Shown: positions 8,121 through 17,799, numbered from the stretch's first letter. The stretch: DNA of 64,000 nt from PBB1 sp040400875 (GCA_040400875.1 JBBAPK010000001.1:1-64000); one strand, 5' to 3'. Notes: generated by a model from the letters alone, not told the origin. Numbers and translations are program-made.

Positions 8121-9335
8121 TTACTTGATCCACAGCCGCAGGGTGTCCCAGAACCGGCCCAAGACTCCGGCCTGCTCCACCGCATCGAGCGCCACCAGCG
8201 GAGCCTCGATCACCGGCGCGCCCGCGGCGCTCACCACCTTGATGGTGCCCACGGTCTGGCCGCGAGAAAGCGGTGCCAGCAAGGGGTCGGCGCGCTCGAT
8301 GCGCGTTTGCAGCTTGCCCGCCTCGCCCTTGGGCACTGTCACGAAGACCGCACCGGCGGTGCCCAGCGCGGCCTGAGCCGCCTTGCCTTGCCACACCGGC
8401 GCCGTGGTCACCGTCTTTCCCGCATCGAACAGCCGCACCGTATCGAAAGCGAGATAGCCCCAGTTCAACAACTTCTGGCTTTCATTGGCACGCGCTTCCA
8501 TCGAAGCGGTCTTGAGCACCACGCTCAGCAAGCGGCGCGGCCCGCCGAGCTTGCCGCCCTCACCGAGGTTGGGATATTCGCGCTGAGCGCTGGCGATCAG
8601 GCAGTAGCCGGCCGCCTCGGTGAACCCGGTCTTCATGCCGTCCACGCTGGCATCCCTGCGCAACAGCAAATTGCGGTTGGGTTGCGAGATGCCGTTGTAC
8701 TTGAACTCCTTCATCGAGTAATACGCGTACTCCTTGGGAAAGTCGCGAATGATGTGGCTGGCAATCACCGCGAGGTCTCTCGCGCTGCTCTTGTGACCCG
8801 GCTCGCTCAAGCCCGTCACATTCTTGAAGACGGTGTTCTTCAGGCCCCAGGCCTGCGCCTGACGGTTCATCATCGCCACGAAAGGGTCCAGCACACCGGC
8901 CACGCCCTCGGCCAGCGCCACAGCAGCGTCGTTGCCTGACTGCACGATCATCCCGCGCAGCAACTCATCTACGGTGGGCGTCATGGTGGTGTCGATGAAC
9001 ATCAACGAGCCCCCGCCCTTGCGCTCTTGCCAGGCGCGCGATGAGATCAGCAAGCGCTGCTCAAGCGAGAGCTTCTTTTCGTTCAGTGCACTGAACACCA
9101 CATAGGCCGTCATCAGCTTGGTCAGCGATGCGGGGTCGAATGGCGTGTCGGCATCTCGCTCGGCCAGCACCTGGTTGCTGGTCAGATCGATCAGCAGGTA
9201 GCTGCCCGCGGCGATCTCGGGCGGCTGCGGCGCTTGCGCCTGGGCCGTTGAGGCACACACACCGAGCATGGCCAGCGAAAGCAACCCGCCACAGACGATG
9301 CGAAGGGGACGGGCAACAGCTTGCAAAAAGGTCAT
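8121..9335 (-). CDS. dacC: Penicillin-binding D-alanyl-D-alanine carboxypeptidase
   Basis: Periplasmic low-molecular-weight PBP that trims the terminal D-Ala from peptidoglycan stems. It has a signal peptide ending near STAQAQA and all three active-site motifs: SLTK in PASLTKLMTAY, SGN in IVQSGNDAAVALAEG, and KTG in DGMKTGFTEAAGYC. A C-terminal PBP5-type beta domain and an amphipathic tail (FWDTLRLWIK) that would hold it on the inner membrane follow. I chose the ATG at 9335 because the signal peptide begins there; an ATG-frame extension to 9380 adds residues with no such character. The name dacA is used for the same family. Confidence 0.94.
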   Translation of the reverse strand: MTFLQAVARPLRIVCGGLLSLAMLGVCASTAQAQAPQPPEIAAGSYLLIDLTSNQVLAERDADTPFDPASLTKLMTAYVVFSALNEKKLSLEQRLLISSRAWQERKGGGSLMFIDTTMTPTVDELLRGMIVQSGNDAAVALAEGVAGVLDPFVAMMNRQAQAWGLKNTVFKNVTGLSEPGHKSSARDLAVIASHIIRDFPKEYAYYSMKEFKYNGISQPNRNLLLRRDASVDGMKTGFTEAAGYCLIASAQREYPNLGEGGKLGGPRRLLSVVLKTASMEARANESQKLLNWGYLAFDTVRLFDAGKTVTTAPVWQGKAAQAALGTAGAVFVTVPKGEAGKLQTRIERADPLLAPLSRGQTVGTIKVVSAAGAPVIEAPLVALDAVEQAGVLGRFWDTLRLWIK

Positions 9336-9418
9336 CGATGAGCCGCAGAAGATTCGGGGTGATTGGGAGTGTCGAGCCACTGCGCGCTAAGGCGCATCAG
9401 CGATCGCGCAAAAACTGA

Positions 9419-10024
9419 TCAGACGCAAGACGCGCCGAGTTGTTCCATGACCACCCGCTTGAGCAGCGGCAACTGGCCATGGAAAAAGTGGCCCACGCCG
9501 GGAAAGACGATCACCGGCAAGGCCTGCGGCCTGGCCCAGTCGAGCGTGGATGCCAGCGGGACTACATCGTCAGCCTCACCATGGATGACCACGGTGTTGG
9601 CCGGCACGACAGGCACCCGCTGTTTCTGAGTTGAAGGGCCGACCAGCACCAGGCGCTCGGCGCGCTGCGCCTCAGGCAATCGGGATGCAGCTGCCGCAGC
9701 CACGAAGGCGCCGAATGAGAAGCCCGCTAGAAGCAGCGCTTGAGACGGCGCGCGGTGGTGGGCAATGACCGCCAGCGCATCGTCGACCTCGCCGACGCCG
9801 TCGTCCCACACGCCTGCAGACGCACCAATGCCGCGGAAGTTGAACCTCACCGTTTTCCAGCCCAACTGAACCAAGGCGCGTGACAGCGTTTGCACCACCT
9901 TGTTGTCCATGGTGCCGCCGAAAAGCGGATGCGGATGGCACACCACCGCAAGCCCCTTGGGCGCATCGGCGGGCCCGTCCACCACGCACTCGAGTGGGCC
10001 CGCCGGGCCGCTGCAGTGGCTCAC
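9419..10024 (-). CDS. Alpha/beta hydrolase
   Basis: A 201-residue alpha/beta hydrolase of the small dienelactone-hydrolase-like type. AVVCHPHPLFGGTMDNKVV is the family opening, GFSFGA holds the nucleophile Ser, VIHGEADDVVP gives the acid, and GVGHFFHG the catalytic His. The substrate is unknown. It starts at a GTG whose GTGA overlaps the stop of the ferredoxin gene, so the two are translationally coupled. Confidence 0.88.
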   Translation of the reverse strand: MSHCSGPAGPLECVVDGPADAPKGLAVVCHPHPLFGGTMDNKVVQTLSRALVQLGWKTVRFNFRGIGASAGVWDDGVGEVDDALAVIAHHRAPSQALLLAGFSFGAFVAAAAASRLPEAQRAERLVLVGPSTQKQRVPVVPANTVVIHGEADDVVPLASTLDWARPQALPVIVFPGVGHFFHGQLPLLKRVVMEQLGASCV

Positions 10025-10347
10025 CGACCCACCGAATCCGGCAGCATCAAGCGCTCCACCGGCAGGCCGTTCTTGAGGTGCGACTCGATGATCTCGTCAA
10101 TGTCGGACTCGTCGACGAAGCTGTACCAGACCGCCTCGGGATACACCACAGCCACCGGGCCGCCCGCGCAACGATCAAGGCATCCCGCCTTGTTGACACG
10201 CACCATGCCCGCACCCGACAGGCCTTCTTCCTTGATGCGCTTTTTGCAGTGCTCGAAACCCGCCTGGGCGTTGTGCAGGCTGCAGGCATCGGCGCCGTTG
10301 TCGCGCTGGTTCAAGCAAAAGAAGATGTGGCGGGAGTAATAGGTCAT
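10021..10347 (-). CDS. Thioredoxin-like [2Fe-2S] ferredoxin
   Basis: 108-residue thioredoxin-fold [2Fe-2S] protein. YYSRHIFFCLNQRDNGADAC, then a Cys in FEHCKKR, and VNKAGCLDRCAGGPVAVVYP supply the cluster cysteines and the DRC-GGP signature. Family members take part in electron transfer, but no partner is evident here. It is coupled by four bases to the hydrolase gene downstream, an arrangement I consider typical of Burkholderiales. Confidence 0.9.
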   Translation of the reverse strand: MTYYSRHIFFCLNQRDNGADACSLHNAQAGFEHCKKRIKEEGLSGAGMVRVNKAGCLDRCAGGPVAVVYPEAVWYSFVDESDIDEIIESHLKNGLPVERLMLPDSVGR

Positions 10348-10396
10348 GGCTTCATTTTAGAGATGCCAAATCGGCGGGCCGCCCCATGGGCTGAAG

Positions 10397-11509
10397 TCAC
10401 CTGTGATCGTCACGGGCCGCCACGTGGCTGAGCAAATAGGCCATTGCCGCATAGGGCCACAGCCACCCGACCCACTGCGCTGCGCCATTGAAGCGAATGA
10501 AACGGCCCTGCTCCCAAGCCTGCAGGCTTTCGGCGAAGTAGGCATCCGCCGGCGTCTGCGCCACCAGCGAGACGAGCGCGGTCAAGGCCATCAGGCCCAA
10601 AGCGGCTGCCGCGCGACGAGGCAGCCACGCCAGCAGCAGCGCAGCCAATCCGCCCAGCGCCAAGCCCACCGAAGCCGTCGGCGTGAGCCACGCCATCGCA
10701 TGCTGGGGGCTGAAATTGAGCGCGGTGGACAAGGTCGTCGTGGCGATGCCGGTCATGCCGATGACCAGCACCATCACGCCACGCCGCCAGCCGCGCTGAC
10801 ACACCGACAGCGCCAGCAAGCACGGCGCCAGCAAACCAAGGGCCACGACCAGCAGCTCGCCTGCCGGTGGCAGCCCTGAGGAAAACATCTGGCCCCCGAA
10901 CACGCCGGGCACCCAGTCGGCGGCGGGCGTGTCGGCCAGCATCTGCTCGATGGTCTCGCGCAGTTGTGACAGCACCCGACCCATGCCCAGCGGCAGCGGC
11001 GTCGGAAACAGCAGACCGGCCGGCCACAGCAGCAGCAAGGCCACGGCACCCGCGCTGCGATCGACAAACCAGCGCTCACGCCAGCGGTGCCATCGCTCAA
11101 GCAGCCCCGTCGCATGCAGCAGCAAACCCGTCACCGCGCCCACGAGCGCGCCGGCCGTGTTGATGGCGATGTCGACATTCGATGCCACTCGCGAAGGCAA
11201 CGCGTTTTGCGTGAGTTCCAGCGAGAACGACAACCCCGCCGATATCAGCACCGCGAAGGCGAAAGCACCCGAGGTCGAACGGCCCAGCCGAATCTGCGCG
11301 GCAAAAAGCAGCAAGCCCAGCGGCACATAGCCCAGCAGATTGGCCAACAGGTCAAAGGCCGTCCAGTACCGCGGCCAGGGCAGGGTCAAAAACGCGAACG
11401 CAGACAGCGGCGGCCAGCGCCAGCCCTCGAAGGGGTACAAAGAGGCGTAGGCGATCAGGCCGACATAAAGCCATGCAAGGGGAATGGCCGAGCTTTTGTG
11501 GCGAACCAT
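10397..11509 (-). CDS. VanZ family membrane protein
   Basis: Multi-pass inner-membrane protein of about 370 residues. It opens with an AWLYVGLIAYASLYPF helix, followed by YWTAFDLLANLLGYVPLGLL and a Leu/Gly helix with FSLELTQ and NVDIAINTAGALVG, the core VanZ motifs. About eight to nine hydrophobic segments are visible. VanZ-like proteins are associated with glycopeptide tolerance in some Gram-positives, but the role in betaproteobacteria is unknown. I start it at the ATG at 11509; the open frame runs further upstream into hemJ and that part is not VanZ-like. Confidence 0.85.
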   Translation of the reverse strand: MVRHKSSAIPLAWLYVGLIAYASLYPFEGWRWPPLSAFAFLTLPWPRYWTAFDLLANLLGYVPLGLLLFAAQIRLGRSTSGAFAFAVLISAGLSFSLELTQNALPSRVASNVDIAINTAGALVGAVTGLLLHATGLLERWHRWRERWFVDRSAGAVALLLLWPAGLLFPTPLPLGMGRVLSQLRETIEQMLADTPAADWVPGVFGGQMFSSGLPPAGELLVVALGLLAPCLLALSVCQRGWRRGVMVLVIGMTGIATTTLSTALNFSPQHAMAWLTPTASVGLALGGLAALLLAWLPRRAAAALGLMALTALVSLVAQTPADAYFAESLQAWEQGRFIRFNGAAQWVGWLWPYAAMAYLLSHVAARDDHR

Positions 11510-11529
11510 CGAGTCGCCGGGCTGTTCGC

Positions 11530-11952
11530 TCAGAAGGGCTTGACGACCACCAGCACCACGATGACGATCATCAGGATCACCGGCACTTCGTTGAACACGC
11601 GGTACCAAAGATGAGTGCGCTGGTTGCTGAACTGCTCGAACTTGCGCAGCAGCGAACGACACATGTGGTGATAGCCCACGGCGAGCAGCACCAGCAACAA
11701 CTTGGCGTGCATCCAGCCACCTGAGTCAACGCCCCAGTAACCGATCCACAACCACAAGCCCAGACCCAGAGCGGGCAGCATCAGCAAGCTGGTGAAGCGG
11801 TAGAGCTTGCGCGCCATCAGCAGCAAGCGCTCACGCTCGGCATGGCTGTCAGCGGGAACCATCGCTAGGTTGACGAAGATGCGCGGCAGATAGAACAAGC
11901 CCGCGAACCAGCTGGCCACGAAGACGATGTGAAAGGCTTTGATCCAGAGCAT
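11530..11952 (-). CDS. hemJ: Protoporphyrinogen IX oxidase, HemJ type
   Basis: Four-helix inner-membrane protein of 140 residues that oxidises protoporphyrinogen IX in many Gram-negative bacteria lacking HemG or HemY. AFHIVFVASWFAGLFYLPRI includes the conserved haem-ligand His. MARKLYRF, the conserved WMHAKLLLVLLAVGYHH segment and the final VVVKPF are all HemJ-like. The ATG at 11952 is preferred to the TTG two codons earlier. hemB starts 187 bp away on the opposite strand, so the two haem genes diverge from a shared control region. Confidence 0.9.
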   Translation of the reverse strand: MLWIKAFHIVFVASWFAGLFYLPRIFVNLAMVPADSHAERERLLLMARKLYRFTSLLMLPALGLGLWLWIGYWGVDSGGWMHAKLLLVLLAVGYHHMCRSLLRKFEQFSNQRTHLWYRVFNEVPVILMIVIVVLVVVKPF

Positions 11953-12138
11953 CCGCAAATTATCGCGGCGCCAGCGCCGGCGTCACAGCGTGTCAACCCG
12001 CTGAGGGCGCGAGAGTCGTCCGAAAAATCTTCCGACTATCATAGGTTCGCGCTCGGTAGCGACGCGGTTTTGCTGCCAGTACGAGCGACACCTCGTCGCC
12101 TCGCAAGGGGCTTTCACCCCCCCATCACCGTTACCGCC

Positions 12139-13143
12139 GTGCACACACCACCCGCCTATCCAGTCAGCCGCCCGCGCCGCCTGCGCAGGGATGAATTCAG
12201 CCGTGCCATGGTGCGCGAGCACCGCCTGCATCCGAGCGACCTGATCCTTCCGGTGTTCGTAATGGAAGGCCACGGCCAGACGCAGGCCGTCGCATCAATG
12301 CCGGGCGTGAGCCGCATGACGCTGGACCGCTTGCTGCCGGTGGCCGAGGAGTGCGTGTCGCTGGGCATCTCGGTGCTCGCGCTGTTTCCAGTGATCGACG
12401 CATCGCTCAAGACCGAGGACGGCCGTGAGGCCCTCAACGACAAAGGGCTGGTGCCTAAGGTCGTGCGCGAGCTCAAGCGCCAGTTTCCTGAACTGGGCGT
12501 GATGACCGACGTGGCGCTCGACCCCTACACCAGCCACGGCCAGGATGGGCTGCTCGATGCCACCGGCTACATCGTCAACGACACCACGGTCGAGGTACTT
12601 CGGCAGCAGGCACTGGTCCAGGCCGCCGCCGGTGTGGACATCGTGGCGCCCAGCGACATGATGGACGGGCGCATTGGCGCGATCCGCCAGTCCCTGGAGT
12701 CTCACGGCCACGTCAACACCAGGATCATGGCCTACAGCGCCAAGTACGCGAGCGCCTTTTACGGGCCGTTCCGCGATGCCGTGGGCTCGGCGGCCAATCT
12801 GGGCAAGAGCAACAAGAAGGTCTATCAGATGGACCCCGCCAACACCAACGAGGCGCTGCGCGAAGTCGCACTCGACATCGCCGAGGGCGCTGACATGGTG
12901 ATGGTCAAGCCCGGCATGCCTTACCTTGATATCGTGCGCCGGGTGAAAGACGAGTTCGGCGTGCCGACCTTCGCCTATCAGGTCAGCGGCGAGTACGCGA
13001 TGCTCAAGGCGGCTGCGGCCAACGGCTGGCTCGACCACGACGCGGTGATGATGGAAAGCCTGCTGGCCTTCAAGCGCGCCGGCGCCGATGGCGTGCTGAC
13101 CTACTTTGCGCTCGAAGCTGCCCGCTTGATGAAGGCCGGCTGA
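12139..13143 (+). CDS. hemB: Delta-aminolevulinic acid dehydratase (porphobilinogen synthase)
   Basis: Condenses two aminolevulinate molecules to porphobilinogen early in haem synthesis. The start RPRRLRRDEFSRAMVREHRL is typical. One active-site Lys is in MAYSAKYASAFYGPFRDA and the other in MVMVKPGMPYLD. The GTG at 12139 gives 334 residues, matching the family; the same frame is open for 70 more codons upstream, but that stretch has no HemB similarity and covers the hemJ promoter region. CorA follows after 19 bp, probably in the same transcript. Confidence 0.95.
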   Translation: MHTPPAYPVSRPRRLRRDEFSRAMVREHRLHPSDLILPVFVMEGHGQTQAVASMPGVSRMTLDRLLPVAEECVSLGISVLALFPVIDASLKTEDGREALNDKGLVPKVVRELKRQFPELGVMTDVALDPYTSHGQDGLLDATGYIVNDTTVEVLRQQALVQAAAGVDIVAPSDMMDGRIGAIRQSLESHGHVNTRIMAYSAKYASAFYGPFRDAVGSAANLGKSNKKVYQMDPANTNEALREVALDIAEGADMVMVKPGMPYLDIVRRVKDEFGVPTFAYQVSGEYAMLKAAAANGWLDHDAVMMESLLAFKRAGADGVLTYFALEAARLMKAG

Positions 13144-13162
13144 GCGGCCGCACCCACACGCC

Positions 13163-14290
13163 ATGCAGGTCTTCCACATTCAGGGCGACCAGTTCACCGA
13201 GCTTCAGGAGTTGCCGGTAGAGCTGCCCGCCACCGGCTACTTCTGGCTCAACACGGGCCGCCGTGAATTCGAGGTCAACCTTAGCAGCATTCAGGCCGCG
13301 TTGCAGCGCTGGACTGGCGCTCAGGTGGTCGATCTGCACGTGGCCGACCTGCTCAACAACCAGCTGCCGTCGAACTTTGACTACACCTCGTGCTACGACG
13401 TGCTGGTGTTTCGCCGGCTGGCCGCCGGCGAAGGCAGCGCGGCGCTGTTTCTCGATGACAGCAAGGGCACCATGAGCTCGGCGAAAGAGGCTTTGGCGGC
13501 CATCGACACCAGCCCGGTGGGCTTTGCCATCTTTGACCGCGTGCTGGTGAGCATTCACCCTGCCGACTGTCAGGTGCGCGAGTACTTCGCCAACCGGTTC
13601 CAGCATCAGTTGCAGTCGGGGTCGAGCGACGCGGGCAGCGCCGATGTCCGCGTCGCAGCGCGGCTGCCAACCAGCCCGGCCGACCTGATGCTGCGCATGG
13701 TCAATCACATGGTCGACAACTACCTCGGCCTTCGACGGCTGCTCAGCCGACAGCTGGATTACCTGCAACAAGAGCTGTTCAACCCACGCAGCCCGTTTGA
13801 CAACTGGCAGATGCTGCTCGACTCGCGCAACGCACTTCATCTGCTCGAAGACACCTGCGAGGACCAGCGCAGCGCCATCACCGAATGGATAGACGCTCTC
13901 GACGAGTGGCCCCCTGCGGCAGATGCTGCCGGACAGCGAGAGCGCGACTTGCTTCGGGTGCGATCGCGCGACCTGCTCGAGCACATCGGGCGTGTGCTTG
14001 GCCATGTGCGGCGCCTGGAGTCCTCAGCCGAGAGCGCGGTGCAGATGCATTTTTCGGCCCAGAGCAACCGCACCAACGACATCATGCGCACGCTGACCGT
14101 GTTGACCGCCATCTTTTTGCCGCTGAACCTGGTCACCGGCATCTTCGGCATGAACTTCGAGGTGATGCCCCTGCTCAAGCTCGATGCCGGCTTTTGGATC
14201 AGCATCGGTATGATGGTGATGATCGCCGCAGGACTGATCGGCCTCTTCCTGCGCAAACGTTACGTGGGCGGGTCTGGGGGCAAGGGTTGA
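13163..14290 (+). CDS. corA: CorA family magnesium/divalent cation transporter
   Basis: A 375-residue inner-membrane channel protein. A large cytoplasmic alpha/beta and helical domain is followed by two C-terminal membrane helices. The first helix ends in the diagnostic GMN motif (GIFGMNFEVMP), and the second (FWISIGMMVMIAAGLIGLF) leads to a basic tail, LRKRY. ZntB zinc transporters share this architecture, so the ion is inferred. It lies just after hemB and converges on ybeY. Confidence 0.92.
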   Translation: MQVFHIQGDQFTELQELPVELPATGYFWLNTGRREFEVNLSSIQAALQRWTGAQVVDLHVADLLNNQLPSNFDYTSCYDVLVFRRLAAGEGSAALFLDDSKGTMSSAKEALAAIDTSPVGFAIFDRVLVSIHPADCQVREYFANRFQHQLQSGSSDAGSADVRVAARLPTSPADLMLRMVNHMVDNYLGLRRLLSRQLDYLQQELFNPRSPFDNWQMLLDSRNALHLLEDTCEDQRSAITEWIDALDEWPPAADAAGQRERDLLRVRSRDLLEHIGRVLGHVRRLESSAESAVQMHFSAQSNRTNDIMRTLTVLTAIFLPLNLVTGIFGMNFEVMPLLKLDAGFWISIGMMVMIAAGLIGLFLRKRYVGGSGGKG

Positions 14291-14309
14291 ACCGCGCGCC
14301 AGATTTGTC

Positions 14310-14780
14310 TCAGCGTGCGTAGGGGTCGGTAAAGCCCAGTTCTTTCAGCACCCGGGTTTCCTGTGCCTCCATCACCACGGCGTCTTCGTCACGCTCATGG
14401 TCGTAGCCTTGCGCATGAAGCGTGCCGTGGACGAGCAGATGGGCATAGTGCGCCTCGAGCGAGATGCCCAGCTCCAGTGCCTCGGCCTCGATGACTGGGG
14501 CGCACAGCACCAGATCTGCGGTCACGACAGGCTCGTGGGCGTAGTCGAAGGTCAGCACGTTGGTGGCATGGTCGCCATCGCGGTAATTGCGGTTGAGCTC
14601 GAATCCTTCGTTGGCGCCAACGACCCGTACGGTGATTTCACCCTCGCGCTGCAGCGCGGCACGAATCCAGCGTGCCACCCTGTGCCGCGGCAAGTGATCG
14701 CGGTGCGCACGCGCTGCGGCGTCGCGAGCGAACTGCAGCGACAGCGACAGCGCAGGTCGTGTAGCCCGGGATGCGCTCAC
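14310..14780 (-). CDS. ybeY: Endoribonuclease/rRNA maturation factor YbeY
   Basis: Single-strand endoribonuclease for 16S rRNA 3' end maturation and ribosome quality control. The zinc motif H-x3-H-x5-H is seen in HGTLHAQGYDH. The earlier NYRDGDHATNVLTFDY block is also characteristic. The gene starts with GTG and its GTGA overlaps the phoH stop, so it is coupled to phoH, the standard arrangement. The 156 residues are normal. Confidence 0.95.
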   Translation of the reverse strand: MSASRATRPALSLSLQFARDAAARAHRDHLPRHRVARWIRAALQREGEITVRVVGANEGFELNRNYRDGDHATNVLTFDYAHEPVVTADLVLCAPVIEAEALELGISLEAHYAHLLVHGTLHAQGYDHERDEDAVVMEAQETRVLKELGFTDPYAR

Positions 14781-15784
14781 ACCGGCTCCGGGCGTGCGTT
14801 CTCGTAGGCGTCGACGATGCGCGCGACCAGCGGATGGCGCACCACGTCGGCCGACGTGAAGCGTGTGGTCGCGATGCCGCGCACCCGCCTGAGCACCCGC
14901 TCGGCGTCTATCAGCCCGCTCATCTGTCCGCTGGGCAAGTCGATCTGGCTGACGTCACCGGTGACCACGCACTTGCTGCCGAAGCCCACGCGTGTGAGGA
15001 ACATCTTCATCTGCTCGGGCGTGGTGTTTTGCGCCTCGTCGAGGATCACGAAGGCGTTGTTGAGCGTGCGCCCGCGCATGAAGGCCAGCGGCGCGATCTC
15101 GATGGTCGCCTTCTCGAACGCACGCATGACCTTGTCGATGCCCATCAGGTCGTACAGCGCGTCGTACAGCGGGCGCAGGTACGGGTCGACCTTTTGCGCC
15201 AGGTCGCCGGGCAAAAAGCCCAGTCGCTCGCCGGCCTCGACCGCAGGTCGTGTCAGCACAATGCGCTGCACGCTGCTGCGCTCGAGCGCATCGACCGCGC
15301 AGGCCACCGCCAGATAGGTCTTGCCGGTGCCGGCCGGGCCGATGCCAAAGGTGATGTCGTGCGCCAGGATGTTGCTCAGATAGACCTGCTGAGTGGGCGT
15401 GCGCGCCGCCAGATCGGCACGGCGGGTGCGCAGCACCAAGGCCGGTGTGGCCGGCGCCGCAGCGGGATCGTCTTCAGAGGCGATCTCGGCCAGGCGCTTG
15501 CGCTGCGGCATTGCGCGGCCTGCACTGTCGGCGGCCGCCTCGATCAGCAACAGCTGAAAGGTCTCGGGTTCGAAGGGCTGCTGCGCCCGGTCGTACAAGG
15601 ACTGCAACAGCGCCACCGCGCGCTCGGCCTGTGCCTTGCCGCCGTCGACACTGAACGACTCATTGCGCCGGGTGATGGTCACCTCGAGCGCTGATTCGAT
15701 GTCTCGAAGCTGCTGGTCCATGCTGCCGCACAGATTGGCCAGGCGGGCGTTGTCGAGCGGGATGAAAGCGTGTCTGAGGATCAA
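14777..15784 (-). CDS. phoH: PhoH family ATPase
   Basis: Cytoplasmic ATPase of the PhoH/YbeZ family, thought to act with YbeY in RNA metabolism. Walker A is FGIGPAGTGKTYLAVA and Walker B is AFVILDEAQNTTPEQMKMFL, with an upstream small KH-like region. The start is uncertain: no ATG fits, and I favour the TTG at 15784 because the protein then begins with the LILRHAF block where homologues usually start (335 residues). A GTG at 15838 and an ATG-frame start at 15904 are possible, but the latter overlaps the divergent kinase gene. Confidence 0.9.
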   Translation of the reverse strand: MILRHAFIPLDNARLANLCGSMDQQLRDIESALEVTITRRNESFSVDGGKAQAERAVALLQSLYDRAQQPFEPETFQLLLIEAAADSAGRAMPQRKRLAEIASEDDPAAAPATPALVLRTRRADLAARTPTQQVYLSNILAHDITFGIGPAGTGKTYLAVACAVDALERSSVQRIVLTRPAVEAGERLGFLPGDLAQKVDPYLRPLYDALYDLMGIDKVMRAFEKATIEIAPLAFMRGRTLNNAFVILDEAQNTTPEQMKMFLTRVGFGSKCVVTGDVSQIDLPSGQMSGLIDAERVLRRVRGIATTRFTSADVVRHPLVARIVDAYENARPEPV

Positions 15785-15889
15785 GGCAATGGGGGAATGA
15801 GACGGAGCGTCGATTGTGTCTGCAAGGTCGCCGGCCACCCTCGTGACACCGGCCAGGCGGCCGCCAGGCATCCTGCACAATGATTCGCT

Positions 15890-17722
15890 ATGCCGATGCG
15901 CCACCTCTTCAAGCTGCTGGCCCTGTGGCTGTTGCTTGCCACCGGGGCCGCGCAGGCGACCACCGTGTCGATCACCTCGGCCTTGTCGGTGGACGGCGGT
16001 GCAGGCCGCTTGCCCGCTGCCAGCGCCTTGCCGCAGGAAGTCAGCCTGCCTGACGACTGGTCAGTCACCCGCCCCGGTCATGAAGGCAGCGTGTGGTACC
16101 GCGTGCGCTTCAACGCGCCATCGGTCGCGGCAGACAACGAGCTGCTCTCGCTGTACATCGAGCACGCCTGCAGCAACCTCGACGTGCGCCTCAATGGGCG
16201 TCTCATCTTCAGCGGTGGGCGCATGACCGAGCCCGTGTCGAACCACTGCTATCGGCCGCTGCTCATCGCATTGCCTTTGGCGCTGGTGTCGTCGCAAGTC
16301 AACCTGCTGGACATCGAGGTGCGTGGGTACGCGCTCGGCCATGTGGCTTCGAGGGCCCGCGCGGGCGGTCTCTCGGCGCTGCAGATCGGTCCGCAATCCG
16401 AGCTCATGGAGGCTTACGCACGACGCAACTTCTGGAACATCATCACCGTTCAGGTCACCGGCATCGGCCTGCTGGCGCTCGGCGGCTTCTTGCTGGTGCT
16501 CAGCTGGATGAACCGCGAGGAGACCTTCTTGCTGCACTTCGGCTTGCTCATCGTCGGCTTTGCCTTGATGTCGATGCGGGTGTGGTGGAGCGACCTGCCG
16601 CTCAACGGGCGCACGGTCGAATTTGCAGCGGTCATGGTCTGGTCGGCGATGGCGGCCCTGGCGGTGAATTTCCTGCTGAGCCATGCCCGTACCGCGTCGA
16701 AAAAGGTCTCGGGCGCGTTGCTGCTGCAATGCGCTGTCGTGGCCGCCAGTTTGCTGTTCACATCGCCTGAGCGACTTTTCATGGTCGCCAGCACCTGGTT
16801 CGTGGTGATGGCGCTCGAAGTGTCGGCAGCCGTTGCCTGGTATCTGAAAAAACTCCATCAGGCCCGAAGCGAGGACTTCTGGCCCATGGCGCTGACGTTC
16901 GGCGCCATGGGCGTGCTGTTCTTGCTGGAGCTGGCGCTCCAATCAGGCATGCTGAGGCCGCTGGCCATCCACCCGTGGAGCGTTTTCTCGCCGCTGCTGC
17001 TGCTGGTCGTCGGCTCGCGGCTGTTGCTGCTGTTCGGGCGGGCGCTGCAAGCCGCCGAAATTAACCGGGCACAGCTTGAAGCGCGCGTGGCCGAAGCAAG
17101 CGCCGAGATCGAGCGCAGCTTTGCCCAGCTGTCGGCTCTGCGTGTCGAGCAAAGCACCGACAAAGAGCGCAAGCGCATTGCCGCCGACCTGCACGATGAC
17201 CTCGGCGCCAAGTTGCTGACCATCGTGCACACCAGCGACAACGAGCGCATCTCGACCCTGGCGCGCGAAGCGCTGGAAGAAATGCGTTTGTCGGTGCGCG
17301 GGCTGACTGGCAAGCCGATGCAGCTGGCTGATGCGCTGGCCGACTGGCGAGCCGAAGCCGTCGCCAGACTCGGCCAGGCCAACATCGAGGCCGACTGGAA
17401 ACTCCCCTCCGATGAATTGGTCCAGACGCTGTCAGCGCGGGCTTTCGTGCAGACCACGCGCATCCTGCGCGAGTCGCTCAGCAACATCATCAAGCACAGC
17501 GGCGCTTCGCAATGCAAGGTGCGGGTGACGACGGATGCCGAGAACTTCTTGCTGGTGGTGCAAGACAACGGCAAGGGCATTTCCCTGGAACTTGGCAGCA
17601 AGCTGGACAGGGGCCACGGCATCGCGAGCATGAAACACCGCGCCAAGCAGTTGCAAGGGCAGTGCCTGATCGAGTCCGCGCCAGGCTACGGCACGGCGAT
17701 CCGGCTCACGATCCCCTTTTGA
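15890..17722 (+). CDS. Sensor histidine kinase with 7TMR-DISM-type sensor
   Basis: 610-residue membrane sensor kinase. A signal peptide (to about residue 24) precedes a periplasmic beta-rich domain (GSVWYRVRFNAPS and following) like the 7TMR-DISM extracellular domain, then about seven membrane helices (residues 180-390), a short coiled coil, a HisKA_3 domain with ERKRIAADLHDDLGAKL (phospho-His near 433) and an HATPase with DNGKGI and HGIASM. HisKA_3 kinases normally pair with NarL-type regulators, and one follows 74 bp later. The signal is unknown. Confidence 0.9.
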   Translation: MPMRHLFKLLALWLLLATGAAQATTVSITSALSVDGGAGRLPAASALPQEVSLPDDWSVTRPGHEGSVWYRVRFNAPSVAADNELLSLYIEHACSNLDVRLNGRLIFSGGRMTEPVSNHCYRPLLIALPLALVSSQVNLLDIEVRGYALGHVASRARAGGLSALQIGPQSELMEAYARRNFWNIITVQVTGIGLLALGGFLLVLSWMNREETFLLHFGLLIVGFALMSMRVWWSDLPLNGRTVEFAAVMVWSAMAALAVNFLLSHARTASKKVSGALLLQCAVVAASLLFTSPERLFMVASTWFVVMALEVSAAVAWYLKKLHQARSEDFWPMALTFGAMGVLFLLELALQSGMLRPLAIHPWSVFSPLLLLVVGSRLLLLFGRALQAAEINRAQLEARVAEASAEIERSFAQLSALRVEQSTDKERKRIAADLHDDLGAKLLTIVHTSDNERISTLAREALEEMRLSVRGLTGKPMQLADALADWRAEAVARLGQANIEADWKLPSDELVQTLSARAFVQTTRILRESLSNIIKHSGASQCKVRVTTDAENFLLVVQDNGKGISLELGSKLDRGHGIASMKHRAKQLQGQCLIESAPGYGTAIRLTIPF

Positions 17723-17785
17723 TTGCAGGCTGATTCGCCTGCGGCGCTCAGGCGCGCAGACAGATGGCCGATATACCCGTGGAAC

Positions 17786-17799
17786 GGAGGTTTCTCATG
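17786..17799 (+). promoter_or_regulatory. Ribosome binding site deciding the response regulator start
   Basis: A strong GGAGG at 17786-17790 stands six bases before the ATG at 17797. An upstream in-frame ATG at 17764 has no comparable site, so translation most likely starts at MAHNILLLED. Confidence 0.8.

Noticed and set aside
11929..12138. Upstream extension of hemB
   Set aside because: Open by chance from a GTG; this covers the hemJ promoter and has no HemB similarity.
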